Below, one piece after another: positions 59,278 through 64,000 of a stretch of DNA of 64,000 bases. The DNA comes from Pseudogemmatithrix spongiicola (GTDB taxonomy: Bacteria > Gemmatimonadota > Gemmatimonadetes > Gemmatimonadales > Gemmatimonadaceae). A model generated the notes under the pieces. That model saw only the letters and a list, made by a program, of their open reading frames with translations. It had not been told where the DNA came from and did not search any database. The DNA lies in the NCBI RefSeq assembly GCF_030623445.1, contig NZ_CP130613.1, positions 2,356,001 to 2,420,000 of the forward strand. Reading direction: 5' to 3'. The translations under genes and the position numbers were made by a program. Every line of letters begins with the position of its first letter. Position 1 is the first letter of the stretch.

Positions 59278-59760
59278 ATGGGCTTGTTCGGACCGGATCC
59301 ATACACCGATGCGCACTTCGGAGTGTTTACCCGTCGCAGGGGAGTGTGGATTGCCCGCACCGCATTGCCCGGGCTCGGGACGGTTGAGCTCTGTGTCGCT
59401 GGCGATCGCAAGGCCCCGAATCAGCCAAGCCTCGCCCTCGCGCATGAGGCGGCGTTGCAGTACCGCGCGCTCCGGGAGGAGATCGGCCGCTTGCTCTTTG
59501 AACACCTTGAGCCCTATGCGGACGCCGTACGCGAGGGCGAACTCGAGGCCGATGCATTCAATCCCGCGGCATTGCGTGGCCCTGACGACGTATGGTCGCA
59601 CGTTGAGGTGCTGGCCGTACACGTGGACACCGCGCGCCAGTCGTTCCCGATCGAGGTCCAGGTGCAGGTGGCTTGGGACGAGGAGCATACACTTGGCCTG
59701 CGCATCCGCGACGGGCGGCTGGTCGAACTCTGTGGCAGCGTTTTGCCGCCGTCCGCCTGA
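59278..59760 (+). CDS. Hypothetical protein
   Basis: 160 residues. It begins MGLFGPDPYTDAHFGVFTRR and alternates strands (GVWIARTALPGLGTVELCVAG) with a long helix (LALAHEAALQYRALREEIGRLLFEHLEPYADAVREGE), then VEVLAVHVDT and FPIEVQVQVAWDEEHTLGLRIRDGRLVELCGSV. It resembles immunity-like or DUF-type small soluble proteins but I cannot name the family. It lies between two attC remnants. Confidence 0.65.
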   Translation: MGLFGPDPYTDAHFGVFTRRRGVWIARTALPGLGTVELCVAGDRKAPNQPSLALAHEAALQYRALREEIGRLLFEHLEPYADAVREGELEADAFNPAALRGPDDVWSHVEVLAVHVDTARQSFPIEVQVQVAWDEEHTLGLRIRDGRLVELCGSVLPPSA

Positions 59761-59794
59761 CGACGCTCGCTACGGGCAGAAGCACGCGTTACGC
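59755..59794 (+). repeat. attC remnant without palindrome
   Basis: TGACGACGCTCGCT followed directly by GGGCAGAAGCACGC and box GTTACGC. The central hairpin has been deleted. Confidence 0.55.
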
Positions 59795-59861
59795 AGACCT
59801 GAACTGATTTTCGAGTTGCTCTCGTGCAACCCGTTCCCGCTGCTAACGTGCTGGATCCGCC

Positions 59862-60014
59862 ATGGGCTGGGCACTCTGGCTCGTCGGCGTCTTCATCCTC
59901 TGCTTCGCCGGCGCCGCAATGCGGAGCCACGTCCAGCGGCTCACCGCGCCTTCCCGCACCTCACGCGCCGAGACGCTCGGACAGGCGGAGCTGTCGAAGA
60001 GGACTATCTGTTGA
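59862..60014 (+). CDS. Small membrane protein (50 residues)
   Basis: ATG 59862, MGWALWLVGVFILCFAGAAM, then RSHVQRLTAPSRTSRAETLG and QAELSKRTIC. One transmembrane helix and a basic tail. It lies between two attC remnants, consistent with a relic cassette. Low confidence because of the small size. Confidence 0.35.
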   Translation: MGWALWLVGVFILCFAGAAMRSHVQRLTAPSRTSRAETLGQAELSKRTIC

Positions 60015-60058
60015 TGCGTAGGGTGGGCGAGGCGTCCACGGCAGAAACACAGACTCCT
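60011..60058 (+). repeat. attC remnant, right arm only
   Basis: GAGGCGTCCACGGCAGAAAC, then ACAGACTCCTGAC, aligns with the GAGCGTCCACAGCAGAAGC arm and end of long-class sites. The right box is eroded (CAGACTC). Confidence 0.45.
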
Positions 60059-60084
60059 GACAACTTTCCCATCGACACGTCACC

Positions 60085-60291
60085 ATGAAGCCCTCTGCGA
60101 CCCCCGTATCGTCTGCCCGGCGGCGCTTCGCCATCGGGTTCATCGCTGCGCTCAGCGTTGCGTTCACCGGGCTTGCCGTTTGGCGGGCAGTCTTGGCGCT
60201 GCGCGGTGAGCGGGAGTTCCCCATCCTGGGCGCGCTCGGAGGCACCGCCGCCATCATCGGCCTGTGGCGCGCGCTTCGAGATGAAGCCTGA
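60085..60291 (+). CDS. Small membrane protein
   Basis: 68 residues. Two hydrophobic helices (FAIGFIAALSVAFTGLAVW and FPILGALGGTAAIIGLW) with a basic N-terminus. No known family. The end overlaps the start of a 36-codon frame (60281-60391) that leads into the cation-transporter remnant. Confidence 0.5.
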   Translation: MKPSATPVSSARRRFAIGFIAALSVAFTGLAVWRAVLALRGEREFPILGALGGTAAIIGLWRALRDEA

Positions 60292-60387
60292 CGCCACCCA
60301 CCCCAACGCCTCCGCGTTTCCCGCCGGCCTCTCCGGCCCGGCGCTGCGGGCGCTCGCCGCGGAGGCCATCCGGCGTGAGAGGCAGCG

Positions 60388-60763
60388 GTGAGTGACGAGC
60401 ATCTCGGGCGCCGCGCACTGACCACGCTGTTGGCACTGAACGGCGCGATGTTCGTCGTGGAACTCGCCAGTGGCTGGCATGCGGAGTCCATGGGCCTCGT
60501 CGCGGACGGCCTCGATATGGGCGCCGATGCCGCCGTCTATCTCCTTGCCCTGCTCGCCATGGCACGGGGAGGTCCATCTCCAAGCCGCGTGGATCCTTTC
60601 GGCCACCGACGTGCAGGCGAACCTCAGCGTCCTGCTGGCCGCTGCGCTCGTGGCGCTGCTCGACTCCGCGATTCCCGACCTCGTCATCGGAGCGGTCGTC
60701 TGCGGTCTGGTGTTCCGCGGCGCCATCCGCATCAACCGGCGGGTTCGTGCCGCAAGTCGGTCC
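60388..60763 (+). pseudogene. Broken cation diffusion facilitator gene
   Basis: Frame 1 (from GTG 60388) encodes LGRRALTTLLALNGAMFVVELASGWHAESMGLVADGLDMGADAAVYLLALLAMARGG, the first helices of a CDF-family cation/proton antiporter. At about 60570 the reading shifts to another frame, VHLQAAWILSATDVQANLSVLLAAALVALLDSAIPDLVIGAVVCGLVF, matching later helices. The middle of the protein is missing, so a deletion removed several helices and the gene is non-functional. Confidence 0.7.
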
Positions 60764-60783
60764 TGATTTGCGGTGCGCGCCGA

Positions 60784-60960
60784 ACGCCGCCGGATCGCCT
60801 GGTCCTTGACCTCGTCGGCGATGTGCCCATCGGCTGCGCCGCCGTCTGGGCGCGACCGCCGGGCTGGTTCCCGCTGGGCTTGGCCGCCGCGTGCTTCGCC
60901 GGCTACGGGGCCCGGGCCCTAGTGGCTCGCCGCGTCGCGCTCGGTCCCATCAAGTCCTAA
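60784..60960 (+). pseudogene. C-terminal gene fragment, membrane protein
   Basis: 59 codons: RTPPDRLVLDLVGDVPIGCA, then WFPLGLAAACFAGYGARALV and ARRVALGPIKS, a transmembrane-like tail without a start. It is in the same frame as the start of the CDF remnant. Its origin is unclear. It ends 4 bp inside the convergent peptidase gene. Confidence 0.4.
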
Positions 60961-62951
60961 GGCCGCGGGCGCGCCGCCGGCGTGTGCTTTTCGAGCCAGT
61001 CGATCCATCGCGTGACGCGATCGACCGCAAAGCTGGGCCGCCGGATCCCGTGGTTCTCGCCGGGATACACGACGAGCTGCGTCGGCACGTTCTGCGTGCG
61101 CAGCGCGAGGTACATCTGCTCGCTGCCGGCGATCGGCACGTTGAAGTCGTCGGCGCCGCCCATGAACAGCGTCGGCGTCTTGATGCGTTCGGCGCGCCAG
61201 AAGGCGTACGAGACCTTCTCCCAGAGCCGCGGGTTCTTCCACGGCGGCCCGAGCTCGGCGTCGTACTGCGACGGATACTGGTCGCTGCCGTACATCGACG
61301 TGAACAGTGAGCTGCCCGCCCCACTGATCGCCGCCTTGAAGCGCGTCGTGGTGGCGATGAGGCAGTCGGTGAGAATTCCTCCGTAGCTCCAGCCCCCCAC
61401 ACCGAGGCGCGCGGAATCGGCGATGCCGCGGCGCACGGCTTCATCGACCGCGGCCATGAGATCCTCGACTTCCTTGCCACACCAGTCGGCGTAGATGGCG
61501 CGCTGGAACGCCTCGCCGCGTCCGCTGGACCCGCGATAGTTCATCTGCAGCACGTTCCACCCCGCCGCGGCCAACGCCTCCTTCTCGAGCCAGAACGACC
61601 AATCGTTCTGCGCCACGGGGCCGCCGTGGATCCAAAGCACCGTGCGCTGCGGGCGTGAGGCATCGGCGCCGAGCGCGCGCGTGAGGATGCCGTGCACCAT
61701 GGTGCCGTCGCGGCTGCGGGCGGCGAACTCTTCCGCCTCGGCCGTGCGCACCTCGGCGCGCCAGGCATCGTTCTCGCGCGTCAGGCGGCGCAGCGAATCG
61801 CCGTCGAGCGCGAAGAGCTCCGCCGGCGTCGCCACGTCGGACACGCGCAGCGCGATGCGGTCGTGGGCCTGATGCACCGCGTCGACGGCGCGTCGGCCAT
61901 CGATGAGGCGCGTGATGGCGCCATCGGCGACGGCGATGCGCACGAGTGGGGCACGGCGGTCGTCATCGAGGATGGTGAGTACGGCGGCGCCGTCCGCGGT
62001 CCACACGGGATCGGACTGCGGGCGGTCGAGCGCGGGCGCGAGGACGCGCGGCGTTCCGCCGGCCGCCGGCATCACGGCGATGCGCGGCGTCCCGTACATG
62101 GGGACCGGGGTGAAGGTGCCCTGGATGAACGCGATCCACTGACCGTCGGGGCTAAACGTCGCCGAGCGTTCGTAGGCGGGACTCGACGTCAGGCGCTGCG
62201 GCTCCGCGCCGGCGCGCGCGTCAACCACATACAGATCTGACTCGTCGCTGCGGTCCTCGTCCGTGTGCCGCGCGCTGGTGAAGACGATGCGCCGGCCGTC
62301 GGGCGACCACGCGGGCTCGCGGTCGTCCGCATCGCCGCGCGTGAGCTGCGCGAGTGTCTTGCTCGCGACCTCGAACAGGTACAGGTGCGTACGCCGACGG
62401 TCGAGCCAGCCGTCGCCGTCGCGCTTGGCCAGGTAGCGGTCGATGACGATCGGGCGCGGGCGCGTGGTATCGGCCTTGGCGAGCGAGTCGACGTCCTTGG
62501 AGACGATCACGATACGGCTGCCGTCGGGCGACCAGGCGTAATCATCCACGCCTTCGTCGAGCTCGGTGACACGCTGCGCCTCACCGCCGGCGCGCTCGAG
62601 CAGCCAGAGCTGCGAGGCATCGCTGCCTTGGCGCGAAGAGACAAAGCTCAAGTAGCGGCCGTCAGGACTCCAGCGCGGATCGGATTCGCTCTCGCTGCTG
62701 GAGGTCAGCCGCAGCCTGCGCGTGCCGTCCCACCGTACCATGTAGATGTCGGAGTCGCGCTTGTCCTTCGTGGAATCCACGCGCGAGACCGTGAAGACGA
62801 CCCACTCGCCGTCGGGTGAGACGCGCGGTTCCCCGACGGCGCGGAGACGCAGCAGGTCGGCGGGGACGATGGCCCGGGCGGATTGGGCGGTGAGCGGCGC
62901 GGCGCTCAGGACGGCGAGGGCCGCAGCGGCGGCAATCGGACGGAATTCCAT
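60957..62951 (-). CDS. Exported S9-family prolyl oligopeptidase
   Basis: 664 residues. Signal peptide IAAAAALAVLSAAPLTAQ. The N-terminal beta-propeller has repeated WSPDG units (DPRWSPDGRYLSFVSSRQG, DDYAWSPDGSRIVIVSKD, EPAWSPDGRRIVFTS, SATFSPDGQWIAFIQG). The C-terminal alpha/beta hydrolase has the nucleophile in GVGGWSYGGI and a catalytic His in YPGENHGI. It cleaves short peptides outside the cytoplasm (dipeptidyl or acylaminoacyl type). ATG 62951 begins the signal peptide; the frame extends further but without one. It belongs to the ordinary chromosome beyond the array. Confidence 0.92.
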   Translation of the reverse strand: MEFRPIAAAAALAVLSAAPLTAQSARAIVPADLLRLRAVGEPRVSPDGEWVVFTVSRVDSTKDKRDSDIYMVRWDGTRRLRLTSSSESESDPRWSPDGRYLSFVSSRQGSDASQLWLLERAGGEAQRVTELDEGVDDYAWSPDGSRIVIVSKDVDSLAKADTTRPRPIVIDRYLAKRDGDGWLDRRRTHLYLFEVASKTLAQLTRGDADDREPAWSPDGRRIVFTSARHTDEDRSDESDLYVVDARAGAEPQRLTSSPAYERSATFSPDGQWIAFIQGTFTPVPMYGTPRIAVMPAAGGTPRVLAPALDRPQSDPVWTADGAAVLTILDDDRRAPLVRIAVADGAITRLIDGRRAVDAVHQAHDRIALRVSDVATPAELFALDGDSLRRLTRENDAWRAEVRTAEAEEFAARSRDGTMVHGILTRALGADASRPQRTVLWIHGGPVAQNDWSFWLEKEALAAAGWNVLQMNYRGSSGRGEAFQRAIYADWCGKEVEDLMAAVDEAVRRGIADSARLGVGGWSYGGILTDCLIATTTRFKAAISGAGSSLFTSMYGSDQYPSQYDAELGPPWKNPRLWEKVSYAFWRAERIKTPTLFMGGADDFNVPIAGSEQMYLALRTQNVPTQLVVYPGENHGIRRPSFAVDRVTRWIDWLEKHTPAARPRP

Positions 62952-63118
62952 GCGGAGAGTATGCGCAGTCCGCGCCCTTGCCGCCACGGCTGGCGGTGGT
63001 TCCGCGACGGGTGAGCGATTCCCTTCCACAGCTTCGGTGATTCTCCGGATGTCGGCGTGCCCTCCGGCGCCGCAAGGTGCAGGCAGCATCCCCGCTCTCC
63101 CCGCTCCGGAGGTTCCCC

Positions 63119-63718
63119 ATGCGTCACTCGCTGCTTGGTCGCGCGGCGCTCGTCGCGCTCACGACGTTCGTCTTGCCGACGCCGTCCCTGGCACAGAACG
63201 ACCTGGTTGCACTCGATCGCGTGCACGAACTCTACGTGAGCGGGCGGTCTCGCGAGGCGGCGATGGCGCTGGCCGGCGTCTCCGCCGCGTTCCGGCAGGA
63301 GATTGGCCGCTGCAAAGACCCGGAGATCGGCGCCAAGCTGCTGGACCTCGAGCCGCGCACCGACGCATTGGTTTCGCGCCTTGGCAATGGTCGCGTCTCG
63401 AACGCGCAGGAGCTGACGCAGGAGTTCGTGCTCTTCGATCGCGCCCTCGCGGAGAATCACCTGCAGCTCGCCGAGCTGGGCTGGAGCCAGCGTCGCAACG
63501 GCCGTCTCGACGCCGTGGGACGCGATCTCGACCTCGCGGTGCGGTACGCGGAGCGCAGCGTGCGCTGGACGCAGCGTACGCCGGATGCCGGCACCCGTGC
63601 GGCCCTGGATGCAGCGCGGGGCACGGCGGCGCAGCTGATCGCGACGCCCGCGCAACCGCCGGTGGACGCCGAGCGCAGCTTGGCCGCGCTGGCGACGGTC
63701 GTGAAGGGGAATCCGTAG
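63119..63718 (+). CDS. Exported hypothetical protein
   Basis: 199 residues. Signal peptide RAALVALTTFVLPTPSLAQ. The mature protein is helical with repeats (LDRVHELYVSGRSREAAMALAGVSAAFRQEIGRC, VSNAQELTQEFVLFDRALAENHLQLAELGW) resembling periplasmic helical-repeat proteins. Function unknown. Divergent from the S9 peptidase with a 167-bp gap that must hold both promoters. Confidence 0.65.
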   Translation: MRHSLLGRAALVALTTFVLPTPSLAQNDLVALDRVHELYVSGRSREAAMALAGVSAAFRQEIGRCKDPEIGAKLLDLEPRTDALVSRLGNGRVSNAQELTQEFVLFDRALAENHLQLAELGWSQRRNGRLDAVGRDLDLAVRYAERSVRWTQRTPDAGTRAALDAARGTAAQLIATPAQPPVDAERSLAALATVVKGNP

Positions 63719-63810
63719 GCGGCAACGCGCGCAACGGCGTTAGAATTGGGGCGTGATTCCCTCCGACGCACGCCCCATGCGCTTGATGACCGCCCAGCAC
63801 GATTTCCGTG

Positions 63811-64000
63811 ATGCGTAGAGTGCTGCTGGTCGGCGCGACAGGCAGCATCGGACGCGCGACGGCGCAGGCGCTGGTCGATGCCGGCTGTGCCCCGGTCGCC
63901 ATCGTGCGTCCGGGGCGCGAGGTGCAGATGCCTGCCGGTGTCGAAGTTCGCCAAGCCAACGTGCGCGACGCCGCCTCACTCGCCGGCGACGCGTTCCGCG
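63811..64000 (+). CDS. NAD(P)-binding protein, 5-prime part (cut by window edge)
   Basis: 63 codons visible from ATG 63811: VLLVGATGSIGRATAQALVDAG is the Rossmann GxTGxxG motif of atypical short-chain dehydrogenases (NmrA-like or NAD(P)H-binding family), followed by VAIVRPGREV and VRQANVRDAASLAG, where the second base-binding strand and Asp lie. The rest is outside the window, so the reaction cannot be judged. Confidence 0.8.
   Translation, partial: MRRVLLVGATGSIGRATAQALVDAGCAPVAIVRPGREVQMPAGVEVRQANVRDAASLAGDAFR

Overview
The window is GC-rich bacterial DNA dominated by one structure: a long integron gene-cassette array. At least 32 recombination sites of the attC type lie head to tail on the + strand. 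Each starts with an RYYYAAC-like box fused to the stop codon of the preceding gene (typically ATAACG), followed by a CTTGCTGCCGAC-like arm, a large palindrome, a CAGCAGAAGCACAC-like arm and a GTTRRRY-like box. Secreted proteins of Gemmatimonadota style (short beta-propeller proteins, lipoproteins, an S9 peptidase) suggest that phylum, but this is an inference. No integron integrase lies in the window. The polarity of the sites places attI and intI to the left of position 1.

Layout. 1-6793: small cassettes (winged-helix-like protein, PD-(D/E)XK-like protein, secreted protein, a toxin-antitoxin pair) and a mercury-resistance operon (merT, merP, merA leftward, merR rightward) bounded by attC sites. 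6794-16562: a rightward metal-efflux cluster (His-rich exported protein, czcC, czcB, czcA, a PII-like gene, a P1B-type ATPase). 16563-19212: a second, almost identical copy of the toxin-antitoxin cassette, then a type II restriction-modification cassette. 19213-25941: a DUF2971 gene cut by an IS3-family element, half an attC site, and a divergent three-gene module (GHKL ATPase, small HTH-like protein, sigma-region-4-like protein) that looks like an undescribed defence or regulatory system. 25942-29211: small cassettes. 29212-39946: an IS481-family element and a second metal cluster (P1B ATPase and ArsR/CadC-type repressor leftward, czcCBA rightward). 39947-57380: a dense run of short cassettes, mostly toxin-antitoxin pairs, secreted or membrane proteins and HNH nucleases, with IS30, IS481 and two identical IS110/IS1111-like elements. 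57381-60960: decayed cassettes with broken attC remnants, including a guanidine-II riboswitch and Gdx exporter, taken as the old distal end of the array. 60957-64000: ordinary chromosomal genes (S9 peptidase, secreted protein, NAD(P)-binding protein).

How it fits together. The attC sites are both the recombination substrates of the (unseen) integrase and targets for transposons. Both IS1111-like copies sit at the same nucleotide of an attC, and their non-coding region carries two 11-nt segments matching the attC target and the element-target junction, as expected of a guide (bridge/seek) RNA. One IS481 copy sits in the loop of an attC hairpin. Several cassette genes have a -10 hexamer about 6 nt before the start codon, so they are probably transcribed as leaderless mRNAs from their own promoters. 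Eight toxin-antitoxin pairs may stabilise the array.
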